Made by a program: the position numbers and the translations under genes. A DNA stretch of 64,000 bases, taken from Streptomyces hoynatensis. Lineage in GTDB: Bacteria > Actinomycetota > Actinomycetes > Streptomycetales > Streptomycetaceae. Under the pieces are notes generated by a model, which was given only the letters and a program-made list of their open reading frames with translations, searched no databases and had not been told where the DNA came from. The stretch spans positions 62,001-126,000 of the forward strand of contig NZ_RBAL01000012.1 of the NCBI RefSeq assembly GCF_003626535.1, written 5' to 3'. Below, one piece after another: positions 41,540 to 49,614 of the stretch (position 1 is the stretch's first letter; each line of letters opens with the position of its first letter).

Positions 41540-42217
41540 TCAGGCCGTGGAGACCACCACGGTGCGGGCCGCCTTGTCGTGGAGGCACTGCCGATAGGGC
41601 TTGTCCCACGTGCAGTTGAGCACGTTGACCAGCCAGAAGACGAAGCCGATGCAGGGCAGCACCTGCGGCAGCGAGTAGACGGCGGCCCGGGTCCAGCCCG
41701 GGCCGCCGCGCGGCACGGCCCCGTCGTGCAGCATCGCCACCCGGATGCGCAGCGCCATCTTGCCCAGGGTCTGGCCGCGGGCGCTCAGCATGAGGGCCTC
41801 GTAGAGGAAGTAGACGACCAGGATCACGGTCTCCTGGACGAACGGGCCCACGCCCGCGGCATCCGTGTTGTCGGTGTCCCAGTCCCCCCAGGTGGGCCAC
41901 AGGGCGAGCGAGACCGGGATGCCCACCACGAAGGAGTCGATGATCCTCGCCAGCAGCCGCCGGCCGCGCGAGGCGAGCGGCGGCATCCCGGGGAGCGGTC
42001 CGCCCTCCCCGCGGGCCTCGCCCTCGGGGCCCCGGCCGCCGGGCTCGCCCGACTCGCCGGGCGGCGGGGCCTTGGGCAGCCCCGCCCCGGGTTCGGGAGC
42101 GCCGGGCCCGCCCTCCCCCCGCGGGGAGCCGGGCCCACCCTCCCCGCGCGGGGCGCCGGGCCCGCCGGCCCGGCCCTCGGGCCCGCCCTCGCCCTCCGGC
42201 GGCTGATCGCTCGTCAT
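41540..42217 (-). CDS. RDD family membrane protein
   Basis: 225 residues. Residues 1-75 are a Gly/Pro/Glu low-complexity tail, then the RDD domain: RLLARIIDSFVVGIPVSLAL (R-I-I-D motif), ILVVYFLYEALMLSARGQTLGKMALRIRV and a C-terminal HDKAARTVVV. RDD proteins are membrane proteins linked to osmotic or pH responses in some bacteria. A paralogue is encoded next to it. Confidence 0.85.
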   Translation of the reverse strand: MTSDQPPEGEGGPEGRAGGPGAPRGEGGPGSPRGEGGPGAPEPGAGLPKAPPPGESGEPGGRGPEGEARGEGGPLPGMPPLASRGRRLLARIIDSFVVGIPVSLALWPTWGDWDTDNTDAAGVGPFVQETVILVVYFLYEALMLSARGQTLGKMALRIRVAMLHDGAVPRGGPGWTRAAVYSLPQVLPCIGFVFWLVNVLNCTWDKPYRQCLHDKAARTVVVSTA

Positions 42218-42294
42218 GCGGCCCAGTGGAACCCGGCGCGGGGTGCCGCGCACCCCGGCGCCGGACGTTCGGGCGGAGCGCTCCGCCGGGCGGG

Positions 42295-44028
42295 TCAGCC
42301 GGGCTGTTTGTTCCCGGCCACGAAGGTGTGGGCCGCCTTGTCGTGCCAGCCCTGCCGCCACGGCCGGTCGCGGACGGCCATCACCATGCTGACGATGCCG
42401 ACGACGAGCAGGCCGAGCACGTTGAACAGCAGCCAGCGCAGCAGGGCCGCCCCGAAGGAGGGCTTCTGCTGCCGCTCCACGTCCAGCACCTGGGTGCGGA
42501 ACATGCCCTTGCCCAGGGTCGTGCCCCACAGCGCCACGGGCAGCGCCTCGAAGAGCAGGCCGGCCACCAGGAAGGCGCCGAGCACCATCGCCAGGTAGGG
42601 GGCGGTGGTGCCGTCGATCAGCCAGACGGTCTTGGTGACGCCGGCCCGCTCGGCGGCGTCGACCCGGTCCTGGATGTGGTCGCCGATGTCCCCGGCCACG
42701 ACCGCGGCGACGCCGCCCGCCGCGGCCAGCGGCAGTATCGCGTCGACGATCCGCGCCATCAGCCGCCGCCCGAGCCCGGCCGGGTACTTCTGCCCCGGGT
42801 CGACGAACTGGCGGACCATGGTGAGCGGGTCGCCCTCGTGGGACTGCAGGAAGGGCGACTGCGGGGCGCGCGCCGCGTTCTGCGGCGGGTAGCCGTAGCC
42901 GCCCGGCTGGGCGCCCTGCCCGCCGGCCGCCGGCGGGTAGCCGTAGCCGGGCTGGGCCGGCTGCTGCGGCGGGAAGCCGTAACCGCCCCCGGCCGGCGTG
43001 GCCTGGGCCGCGGCGGGCTGCTGCGGGAAGCCGTAGCCGCCGGGGGCCGCGGCGCCCGGGCCCGGCTGCGGGGGCCGGTCGGCCGCCGGGCCGCCCTGGG
43101 CCGGAACGCCCTGGGCCGGGCTGGGCTGGGGCGCGGCGGGCGCGGAGCCCGCCTGGGGCGGAACGCCGACGCCGGGCGCCCCGGCGGGCGGCCCGGACTG
43201 CGGCGGGACCTGCGCCTGCGGGGAGGGCTGGGGCGCGGTGGGCGCGGAGCCCTGAGCCGGGCCGCCGGCCTGCGGCGGCACCGGGAGGCCGAGCGGCGGG
43301 GACTGGGCCGGCGCGGCCTGCCCGCCCTGGGCCTGCGGCTGCGGCTGACCGGGAGCGGGCGAAGGCGCGGGGGCCTGGCCCTGCGCCCCCGGCGCCTGCT
43401 GCGCGAGGTCGTGGACCTGCCGCTCCCAGGAGCCGCCGTCCGGCGCCTCGATCCGGCGCAGGGTCGCGGTGTGCTCGTTGGGCTCCGCCTCCGGCTCCGG
43501 CTCGCGCCGCGCGCCCGGCGGCTGCGAACCCTCCGTCGAGGTCCTGCGGAACTGGCCGCGCGGGTCGACGCGGACCGGCGAGGTGCTGACGTCCTCGTCC
43601 GAGCCCCAGGTGACCCGCTGCTCGGGGCCGGACTGGGCGCCGGCGTCGGCGCGCCAGGCGGCGCCCTCCTGGCGCGCGGGGGCGACCTCGCCGCGGCCGC
43701 GCACCTCGGGCAGCGCGGACTGCCCGGAGGGCCGGTCCTGCGCCTGCCCGGCCTCCTGCTCGCCGGTCCCCTGACGGGGCATGTCCTCGTCGAAGAAGAA
43801 GGGCTGCGTCTCGTTCTGCGGCGGGGCCTGGGCTGGTGCGGGCCCGGGGGGCGAGGCCACCGCCCCCGACGGGGGCGTGGGAGCCGGCTCGCCCTCCCGC
43901 GGCTCGGGCCGGCTGCTGCCGGGCACCCAGGCGGTGCCGTTCCAGTACCGGATGTAGCCGGGAATGGACGGGTCCGGATACCAGTTGGGCCCCGGGCCGC
44001 TGGCGTTTCCTGCGGGTGGGGAGCTCAT
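42295..44028 (-). CDS. RDD membrane protein with DUF2510 and long disordered linker
   Basis: 577 residues. N-terminal DUF2510 (PNWYPDPSIPGYIRYWNGTAW), then about 330 residues of Gln/Pro/Ala/Gly-rich linker with PQAGG-like repeats, then an RDD domain (RLMARIVDAILPLAAAGGVAA, GKGMFRTQVLDVERQ) with four helices, ending HDKAAHTFVAGNKQPG. It faces the cytoplasm mainly. It is paralogous to the RDD protein encoded downstream, from which it is separated by 77 bases. Confidence 0.85.
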   Translation of the reverse strand: MSSPPAGNASGPGPNWYPDPSIPGYIRYWNGTAWVPGSSRPEPREGEPAPTPPSGAVASPPGPAPAQAPPQNETQPFFFDEDMPRQGTGEQEAGQAQDRPSGQSALPEVRGRGEVAPARQEGAAWRADAGAQSGPEQRVTWGSDEDVSTSPVRVDPRGQFRRTSTEGSQPPGARREPEPEAEPNEHTATLRRIEAPDGGSWERQVHDLAQQAPGAQGQAPAPSPAPGQPQPQAQGGQAAPAQSPPLGLPVPPQAGGPAQGSAPTAPQPSPQAQVPPQSGPPAGAPGVGVPPQAGSAPAAPQPSPAQGVPAQGGPAADRPPQPGPGAAAPGGYGFPQQPAAAQATPAGGGYGFPPQQPAQPGYGYPPAAGGQGAQPGGYGYPPQNAARAPQSPFLQSHEGDPLTMVRQFVDPGQKYPAGLGRRLMARIVDAILPLAAAGGVAAVVAGDIGDHIQDRVDAAERAGVTKTVWLIDGTTAPYLAMVLGAFLVAGLLFEALPVALWGTTLGKGMFRTQVLDVERQQKPSFGAALLRWLLFNVLGLLVVGIVSMVMAVRDRPWRQGWHDKAAHTFVAGNKQPG

Positions 44029-44064
44029 AGGCGGTCCGAATCTCCTCGTCCGTACTGACTGGTC

Positions 44065-44088
44065 GCTTAGGGGGTCTACGGCCTAAGC
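44065..44088. promoter_or_regulatory. inverted repeat upstream of the RDD gene
   Basis: GCTTAGG (44065-44071) and CCTAAGC (44082-44088) form an inverted repeat with a 10-base spacer. TACGAT (44094-44089 on the minus strand) could be a -10 element; no good -35 is visible. Confidence 0.35.
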
Positions 44089-44147
44089 ATCGTACGTCGC
44101 CTGGCGACCAGCGTTACTCGGTGTCCGTGCGGTCTTTTGGTCTTTCG

Positions 44148-44166
44148 GGTCCTTCCGGGAAGGACC
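44148..44166 (-). terminator. terminator hairpin after DUF4037 gene
   Basis: GGTCCTT (44148-44154) and AAGGACC (44160-44166) form a 7-bp stem around CCGGG. It lies downstream of the minus-strand DUF4037 gene and is followed by A-rich sequence without a T run. Confidence 0.4.
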
Positions 44167-44228
44167 TTAACGAACACCGGAGCGTAGCCGGGAGCCGAGC
44201 CGGGAAAACCCGCGGGGGCCGCGGGGGT

Positions 44229-45344
44229 TCAGGCGCCGGGGAGGGCGGCGACGGCCGCCCGGATCAGCCCGTGGTTCCCCAGAAAGTCCGTGTTGTCCGC
44301 CCATTGGTCCACCCCGCCCGTCAACGGCAGTGCGCGCAGCCGGGGATCGGTGAGGGTGTCCGCGAGCGCCTTGGCGAAGCGCTCGGCGTGCAGCACGAGG
44401 AACGGCCTGCCGTAGTACGGGCGGCGGGCCGGGTCCACCGGGGCGGTCAGGCCCGACTCGTTCTGCAGGGCGGCCACCGCCTCGTACGCCTCGCACAGCC
44501 GGCGTTCGCGCATCGCCTGGCCCGTCGCGGCCAGGGCGCCGCGCAGCACCGGGGTGAGCGTGGCGGCCACCGGGAGCCGGGCGAAGGCGCTGCCCAGCCA
44601 CTTGCCGTAGGGCGCGTAGGTGCGCGAGAGCAGCAGGCACAGGCGCATCAGGTCGCGCACGAGCCGGCCGGCGAGCACCGCCGCGCCCAGGTCGTCGCCC
44701 ACCTCGGCGCAGCGGCCGGGGAACGCCTCCTCCTGGGAGAGCCGCTGCCACTGGCAGGCGAGCAGGTAGCGCCACACCTGGTCGGGGTACCAGGCCAGGC
44801 GCCGCCTGGCCGCGGTCAGCTCGCCGAGGCCGTCGTGGAAGACCTCGCCTGCGGTCGCCTCCGCGAGGCGCTGCTGGGGCATCGCGAGCCAGTCCGCGGT
44901 GGCGGGCTCGCCGGTGAGGCCGAGGTTCTCGCGCAGCCAGGAGCCGACGTCCGCGACGGAGACCCGGTGGCTGACCGGGCCCTCGGTCGGCTCCATCCGG
45001 CCGACCGGGTCGAGCGGATCGCGGGTGTCCGTGAAGTGCGTGGGCCAGCCGCGGACCTCCTTGGGCAGCCGCTCCGCCAGCAGGGCGCGGATGCGCGGGC
45101 CGAGCGCGGCCGCGTCGGCGGCGGACAGGAAGAGGTTCAGCCGCGGGCCCCACTCGTGGTCGGCGGAGCGCGCGGTGTCGAAGCCCAGCACCTCGGAGCC
45201 GGTGCCGACCCGGGCCGCGGCGTAGCGGAGCCGGGGGAACTCGGCGGCGAGCAGGGGGCGCACGGCCTCCTCGTAGAGCACCCGGGACAGGCGCAGGCCC
45301 GGCAGGAACGCGGCTTCCGGTTCATGGCTCAGCACGGAGCCCAC
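44229..45344 (-). CDS. DUF4037 domain protein (nucleotidyltransferase-like)
   Basis: 371 residues. The N-terminal region shows a nucleotidyltransferase-like signature (GTGSEVLGFDTARSADHEWG), the acidic pair placed as in that fold. The rest is helical (LAWYPDQVWRYLLACQWQRLSQEEAF, RLVRDLMRLCLLLSRTYAPYGKWL) with DNTDFLGNHGLIRAA at the end. No catalytic function has been shown for this family to my knowledge. It is a single-gene unit. Start is GTG at 45344; a GTG at 45335 is also possible. Confidence 0.88.
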   Translation of the reverse strand: MGSVLSHEPEAAFLPGLRLSRVLYEEAVRPLLAAEFPRLRYAAARVGTGSEVLGFDTARSADHEWGPRLNLFLSAADAAALGPRIRALLAERLPKEVRGWPTHFTDTRDPLDPVGRMEPTEGPVSHRVSVADVGSWLRENLGLTGEPATADWLAMPQQRLAEATAGEVFHDGLGELTAARRRLAWYPDQVWRYLLACQWQRLSQEEAFPGRCAEVGDDLGAAVLAGRLVRDLMRLCLLLSRTYAPYGKWLGSAFARLPVAATLTPVLRGALAATGQAMRERRLCEAYEAVAALQNESGLTAPVDPARRPYYGRPFLVLHAERFAKALADTLTDPRLRALPLTGGVDQWADNTDFLGNHGLIRAAVAALPGA

Positions 45345-45496
45345 TGTGCGAGCCGTCCCGCGCGCAGTCCAGCGAATAACCGCCGTCGCGGGGCGGAAAG
45401 CCCCGGCCGGACCAGCGCCCGCGGCGCCCGCCCGGCCTCACGCACCGCCCGGCCTCGCGCACCGCCCGACCACGGGCCCCGGCGGGCCGGGCGGGC

Positions 45497-46051
45497 TCAG
45501 CCCGCGGCCAGCGTGCGGCGCCAGTCGTTGCAGCGGACGGGGTGGCCGGGCGGGTACTCCAGGTCGCAGGGGCCGAGCAGGGTGAAGCCGGCCTTGCGGC
45601 AGGTCGCGTTGGACGCCAGGTTGGCCGTCGAGGGGTAGGCGTGCAGGTACCGGTGGGTGCCCTCGGCGGCGGCGAGGGCGGCGACGGCCAGGGCCGCCGC
45701 GGTGGCTATGCCGCGGCCCTGGAAGGCGGGCAGCACGGTCCAGCCCGTCTCCCACACCACCTCTCCCCGCCACTCCCGCTCCCAGTACCCGACGACCCCG
45801 GCCGGCTCCCCCGTCGGCAGGGACACGCTGAGCATGCGGCCAGGGCCCGTGTCGCTCAGGGCGACGTACCTGGCGTGCCGCTCCCGCAGGCGCTCCTCGG
45901 TCTCGGGGCCGCCCAGGTGCGTCATCAGCTCCGGGGCGTTGGCCTGCCGCAGCAGGTCAAGGTCCCCTTCGGCCCAGGGCGCAAGGCGCACCCGCGACCC
46001 GCCGCCGGGGCCGCCGCGCCCGCTTCTCGTCTCGTACACCGCTTCGTCCAC
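45497..46051 (-). CDS. GNAT (RimJ/RimL-type) N-acetyltransferase
   Basis: 184 residues from GTG at 46051. GNAT motif A is GRGIATAAALAVAALA, preceded by VVWETGWTVLPAFQ. The end YLHAYPSTANLASNATCRKAGFTLLG is typical of RimJ/RimL-like enzymes that use AcCoA. The substrate is not known. No Shine-Dalgarno is visible. A 75-base hairpin-forming sequence lies 37 bases upstream. Confidence 0.85.
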   Translation of the reverse strand: MDEAVYETRSGRGGPGGGSRVRLAPWAEGDLDLLRQANAPELMTHLGGPETEERLRERHARYVALSDTGPGRMLSVSLPTGEPAGVVGYWEREWRGEVVWETGWTVLPAFQGRGIATAAALAVAALAAAEGTHRYLHAYPSTANLASNATCRKAGFTLLGPCDLEYPPGHPVRCNDWRRTLAAG

Positions 46052-46087
46052 CCCGACGACGCTACCCGCCGCCACTGACAGCGGCCC

Positions 46088-46162
46088 CGCCGAGCGCCCC
46101 CCGGCCCGCAGCGCCCGCACCGCCGCACCGGGCGGCGGTGCGGGCGCTGCGGGCGCTCGGCG
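46088..46162. repeat. 31-bp imperfect inverted repeat
   Basis: 46088-46099 pairs with 46151-46162 (12 bp) and 46108-46126 pairs with 46132-46150 (19 bp), with an 8-base bulge CCCGGCCC (46100-46107) and a 5-base loop (46127-46131). The stem is perfect apart from the bulge. It lies in the gap between divergent genes. Confidence 0.92.
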
Positions 46163-46248
46163 AGGGCGGGATTGCCCGCTCGGGTGCAACGCGCGGAAAC
46201 AATCCGTGCGATCCGCGTAATGAACCGCCCGGCAGGCGCTCTCACTGG

Positions 46249-46303
46249 GGAACGGACTTCGCGCGAGTCCGTTCCGGCGTGCCCGGACCGGGCCGGGCAC
46301 GCC
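46249..46303 (+). promoter_or_regulatory. two hairpins in the ssgG leader
   Basis: Stem 1 is 46249-46258 with 46266-46275 (10 bp, 7-base loop). Stem 2 is 46276-46286 with 46293-46303 (11 bp, 6-base loop). They directly abut and end 10 bases before the Shine-Dalgarno-like AGGAGGG, so they could control access or elongation of the leader. Confidence 0.7.
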
Positions 46304-46333
46304 CCCAGCACAGGAGGGAAGAGGGCCGCACAC

Positions 46334-46783
46334 ATGCACACCACGATCGAGAGGGAACTGGAACTCCAGCTGGTGCTCACCCCCGCGCGCGCCATCCCCG
46401 TGCCCGCGCGGCTCGCCTACCACTCGGGCGATCCCTACGCCGTGCACATCACCTTCCACATCGGCTCCGACGTCCCCGTGAACTGGGTATTCGCCCGCGA
46501 TCTGCTGGTGGACGGGGCCTTTCGGCCGACCGGGGACGGCGACGTGCGGGTGTGGCCGGCGACGGCGGAGGGCCGCCGGGTCATCTGCCTCTCGCTGCGC
46601 TCCCCGGACGGCGAGGCGCTGCTGCGTGCCCCCGCCACGCCCCTGACCGCCTGGGTCGAGCGGATACTGCGGCTGGTGCCGCCCGGCACCGAGGCGGAGC
46701 GGATGGACCTGTCCGGCGGCCTGTGCGCCCTGCTGTCCGCGGGGCCGGGCGAGGAGGCCGGAGGCACGGCGCCGGCGCCGTAG
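46334..46783 (+). CDS. ssgG: SsgA-family sporulation/cell division regulator SsgG
   Basis: 149 residues. SsgA-like signature: LPVPARLAYHSGDPYAVHITFHIG-like (seen as YHSGDPYAVHITF), VNWVFARDLLVDG, TGDGDVRVWP, LSLRSPDGEALLRAP and VPPGTE. SsgA-like proteins control septum placement and peptidoglycan assembly during sporulation. The G member is assigned because the neighbouring Lrp/AsnC and HPPD genes are the same as those near ssgG in S. coelicolor (memory of gene order, not a search). The leader has two hairpins. Confidence 0.86.
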   Translation: MHTTIERELELQLVLTPARAIPVPARLAYHSGDPYAVHITFHIGSDVPVNWVFARDLLVDGAFRPTGDGDVRVWPATAEGRRVICLSLRSPDGEALLRAPATPLTAWVERILRLVPPGTEAERMDLSGGLCALLSAGPGEEAGGTAPAP

Positions 46784-46848
46784 GGGCGCTCACGCGGCGG
46801 AACCGGCCCCGGCGGAGGGGGCCGGACCCGCCCCGGCTGCCGGGGCCT

Positions 46849-47331
46849 TCAGGCGGACGGCCCCGGCAGCCCCGCGGCGTGCCGCACCAGCGGGATGACG
46901 CGCAGCGGCACCGGGTTCTCCATCACGATCGCGGTGTCGGAGCGGACGATGCCGGGGAAGCCGAGCACCCGGTCGATGACCCGCTGGAGGTCCGCGGTCG
47001 AGCGGGCCACCAGCCGGCAGAGCATGTCGCCCTGCCCCGTGATGGTGTGCAGTTCGAGCACCTCGGGCACCCCGCGCAGGTGGCGGCGCACCTCGGCGCC
47101 CCGGCCCTGCCTGATCTCCAGCGTGGCGAAGGCGGTGACGGGAAAGCCGAGCGCGGCCGGGTCCACCTCGGGCCCGAAGCCCCTGATCACCCCGCCGGCG
47201 CGCAGCTTGTCCAGCCGGGCCTGGGCCGTGCCGCGGGCCACCCCGAGCCGCCGGGACGCCTCCAGCACGCCGATCCGCGGCTCGCGGGCCAGCAGCTCGA
47301 TCAGCCGCGCGTCCAGTTCGTCGATCGCCAT
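46849..47331 (-). CDS. Lrp/AsnC-family regulator
   Basis: 160 residues from ATG at 47331 (CCAGGAGGAA upstream). The winged helix is LDARLIELLAREPRIGVLEASRRLGVARGTAQARLDKL; the RAM effector domain is VTAFATLEIRQGRGAEVRRHLRGVPEVLELHTITGQGDMLC. Divergent from HPPD, so it may regulate tyrosine catabolism in response to an amino acid. Paired CTGTACAG sites lie in the shared promoter region. Confidence 0.93.
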   Translation of the reverse strand: MAIDELDARLIELLAREPRIGVLEASRRLGVARGTAQARLDKLRAGGVIRGFGPEVDPAALGFPVTAFATLEIRQGRGAEVRRHLRGVPEVLELHTITGQGDMLCRLVARSTADLQRVIDRVLGFPGIVRSDTAIVMENPVPLRVIPLVRHAAGLPGPSA

Positions 47332-47350
47332 GCCGTTCCTCCTGGGCAAC

Positions 47351-47391
47351 CTGTACAGATTTCCCCGGCTCCCGCGGAGCCCGCTGTACAG
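47351..47391. promoter_or_regulatory. paired CTGTACAG operators
   Basis: CTGTACAG (a palindrome) occurs at 47351-47358 and 47384-47391, 33 bases centre to centre, about three helical turns. Between them GGCTCC-CGC-GGAGCC (47367-47381) is another inverted repeat. Both genes of the divergent pair start near here. Confidence 0.65.
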
Positions 47392-47460
47392 AGTGCCCAC
47401 TATCCACGCAAACTATTGCGCACTCTGCCAGGCGGCCTCACCCTTCGTTACATGTCGTAC

Positions 47461-48618
47461 ATGGCGGAGAACACGCTGGAGACCACATCCGACACCGCCT
47501 CGGCCGAGGCGCCCGCCGACCCCTTCCCGGTGCTGGGAATGGACGCGGTCGTCTTCGCCGTGGGCAACGCCAAACAGGCCGCGCACTACTACTCCACGGC
47601 GTTCGGGATGACCCTCGTCGCCTACCAGGGACCGGAGAACGGCTGCCGGGAGACCGCGAGTTACGTGCTGGAGTCCGGCAGCGCCCGCTTCGTCTTCACC
47701 TCGGTGATCAGGCCCACCACCCCCCGCGGCCACGCGCTGGCCCGGCACGTCGCCGAGCACGGCGACGGCGTGGTCGACCTGGCCATCGAGGTGCCCGACG
47801 CCCGGGCCGCCTACGCGCACGCGGTGGCGCACGGCGCCCGCGGCATCGAGGAGCCGCACGAACTCGCCGGCGAGGGCGGCACGGTGGTGCTCGCCGCGAT
47901 CGCCACCTACGGCGAGACCCGCCACACGCTGGTGCAGCGGACCGGCTTCCGCGGCCCGTACCTGCCCGGCTTCACCGCGGCCGCGCCGCTGGTCACCCCG
48001 CCGGAACGGCCGGTGTTCGAGGCGGTCGACCACTGCGTGGGCAACGTCGAGCTCGGCCGGATGAACGAGTGGGTGGACTTCTACCGCACCGTCCTCGGCT
48101 TCACCAACATGAAGGAGTTCGTCGGCGACGACATCGCCACCGAGTACTCGGCGCTGATGTCGAAGGTGGTGGCCGACGGCAGCCGCAAGGTCAAGTTCCC
48201 GATCAACGAGCCGGCCCCGGGCAAGAAGAAGTCGCAGATCGACGAGTACCTGGAGTTCTACGGCGGCCCCGGCGTGCAGCACGTCGCGCTCACCACCGAC
48301 GACATCGTCCGCACGGTGCGCGTCATGCGCGCGTCGGGGGTGGAGTTCCTCGACGTCCCCGGCTCCTACTACGACACGCTCGGCTCCTGGGTGGGCGACA
48401 CCCGCGTCCCGGTGGACACGCTGCGCGAGCTGAAGATCCTGGCCGACCGCGACGAGGACGGCTACCTGTTGCAGATCTTCACCAAACCCGTGCAGGACCG
48501 GCCGACCGTCTTCTTCGAGTTGATCGAGCGGCACGGTTCCCTGGGGTTCGGAAAAGGGAATTTCAAAGCACTCTTCGAAGCAATCGAGCGTGAACAGGCG
48601 CGGCGGGGGAATCTGTAA
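47461..48618 (+). CDS. hpd: 4-hydroxyphenylpyruvate dioxygenase
   Basis: 385 residues, full length. The two VOC halves are clear. Fe ligands: His in DHCVGNVE, His in VQHVALTT, Glu in FFELIERHG. The end GFGKGNFKALFEAIEREQ is the standard C-terminal helix. It converts 4-hydroxyphenylpyruvate to homogentisate in tyrosine breakdown. ATG at 47461 is assumed; ATG at 47452 is in frame. No Shine-Dalgarno is visible. Confidence 0.96.
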   Translation: MAENTLETTSDTASAEAPADPFPVLGMDAVVFAVGNAKQAAHYYSTAFGMTLVAYQGPENGCRETASYVLESGSARFVFTSVIRPTTPRGHALARHVAEHGDGVVDLAIEVPDARAAYAHAVAHGARGIEEPHELAGEGGTVVLAAIATYGETRHTLVQRTGFRGPYLPGFTAAAPLVTPPERPVFEAVDHCVGNVELGRMNEWVDFYRTVLGFTNMKEFVGDDIATEYSALMSKVVADGSRKVKFPINEPAPGKKKSQIDEYLEFYGGPGVQHVALTTDDIVRTVRVMRASGVEFLDVPGSYYDTLGSWVGDTRVPVDTLRELKILADRDEDGYLLQIFTKPVQDRPTVFFELIERHGSLGFGKGNFKALFEAIEREQARRGNL

Positions 48619-48633
48619 GACACCACCCCCCAC

Positions 48634-48669
48634 AAGCCGCCCCCGCCACCTGCACTGCGGGGGCGGCTT
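48634..48669 (+). terminator. strong terminator after hpd
   Basis: A 13-base stem (48634-48646 with 48657-48669) around a 10-base loop, followed by CCGTTTCC. It is GC-rich and perfect. Confidence 0.75.
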
Positions 48670-48767
48670 CCGTTTCCGTACGCGACGGCCCGCCCCGGCG
48701 GCCTCGCGCGCGGGCGGCACGCGGGGCACGCCGGGCGCGGCGGGCGGGCAGAAGGGCGCCGGGGGCG

Positions 48768-49604
48768 TCAGCAGGAGGGCACGGACCCGCCGCCGGCGAG
48801 GTCCCGCAGGGCGGTGACCGCCTCGTCGAGGGAGGACACCGGGATCAGGCGCAGCCCCTCGGGCAGGTCGGCCGAGGCCTCGCCGCACTCCTCGCGCGGC
48901 AGCAGGAACACGCTCGCCCCGTCCCGGGCCGCCGCCTGGGTCTTCAGCGGCACGCCGCCCACCGCGCCCACCGTCCCGTCCGGCTCGATGGTGCCGGTGC
49001 CCGCGATGGTCCGCCCCCCGGTCAGGTCGCCCCCGGCCCCGTCGCCCTCCAGCATGTCGACGATGCCCAGGGAGAACAGCAGCCCGGCGCTCGGGCCCCC
49101 GACGTCGGCGAGGTTCAGCTCGACGGAGATCCCGCTGTCCTGGAGCCCGAGGTGGTTCAGGGCCGCGGCCACCGCGGCGTCCTGCGAGCGCTCCATCTCC
49201 TCCGCGTTGTGCCGGCGGATCTCCCGGGTGCTGTCGCCCGCCGGGTAGACCGCGTCGCGCGGCATGACGGCCTCGTCGTCGGCGAAGTAGCCGCTGATGA
49301 CGTCCGTGAGCCGGACCGTGGCGTCGGGCGAGGTGGCGGTGATGGTCGTCAGCCGCAGCTCGCCCTCGGTCTGCCTGACCTCCGCCCCGCTGATGGAGAT
49401 CACCGGCTCCCCGTCCCGCTCCCCGAGCACGTTCGCGGTGAGCCCCGGATGGGTCACCGAGAAGGGCAGCGGGGCGAGCAGGGCCACCGCGAGCAGGGCC
49501 ACGAGCACCGCGCCGCACAGCACGAGCACCAGCGGGTGCCGGCGGCGCCACAGCGGCGGGGGCGGGGAGGCGGGAGCCGTCGGGGCGCTCGGGGCTGCGG
49601 ACAT
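48768..49604 (-). CDS. Lon-like (S16) serine protease, membrane-anchored
   Basis: 278 residues. A short N-terminal region and an anchor (PLVLVLCGAVLVALLAVALLAP) place the rest outside the membrane. The Lon proteolytic domain has the Ser in GGPSAGLLFSLG (Ser172) and Lys in VGGVPLKTQAA (Lys221), the Ser-Lys dyad. YlbL-type proteins usually have a PDZ domain before it; here the distance is too short for one. It may process a membrane or secreted protein. Confidence 0.85.
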   Translation of the reverse strand: MSAAPSAPTAPASPPPPLWRRRHPLVLVLCGAVLVALLAVALLAPLPFSVTHPGLTANVLGERDGEPVISISGAEVRQTEGELRLTTITATSPDATVRLTDVISGYFADDEAVMPRDAVYPAGDSTREIRRHNAEEMERSQDAAVAAALNHLGLQDSGISVELNLADVGGPSAGLLFSLGIVDMLEGDGAGGDLTGGRTIAGTGTIEPDGTVGAVGGVPLKTQAAARDGASVFLLPREECGEASADLPEGLRLIPVSSLDEAVTALRDLAGGGSVPSC

Positions 49605-49614
49605 GGGAGCGAAT

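Noticed and set aside
47351..47391. SOS (LexA) box, because of CTGT...ACAG
   Set aside because: Actinobacterial LexA boxes follow GAAC-N4-GTTC, and CTGTACAG has no internal spacer; an Lrp/AsnC site is a better fit.
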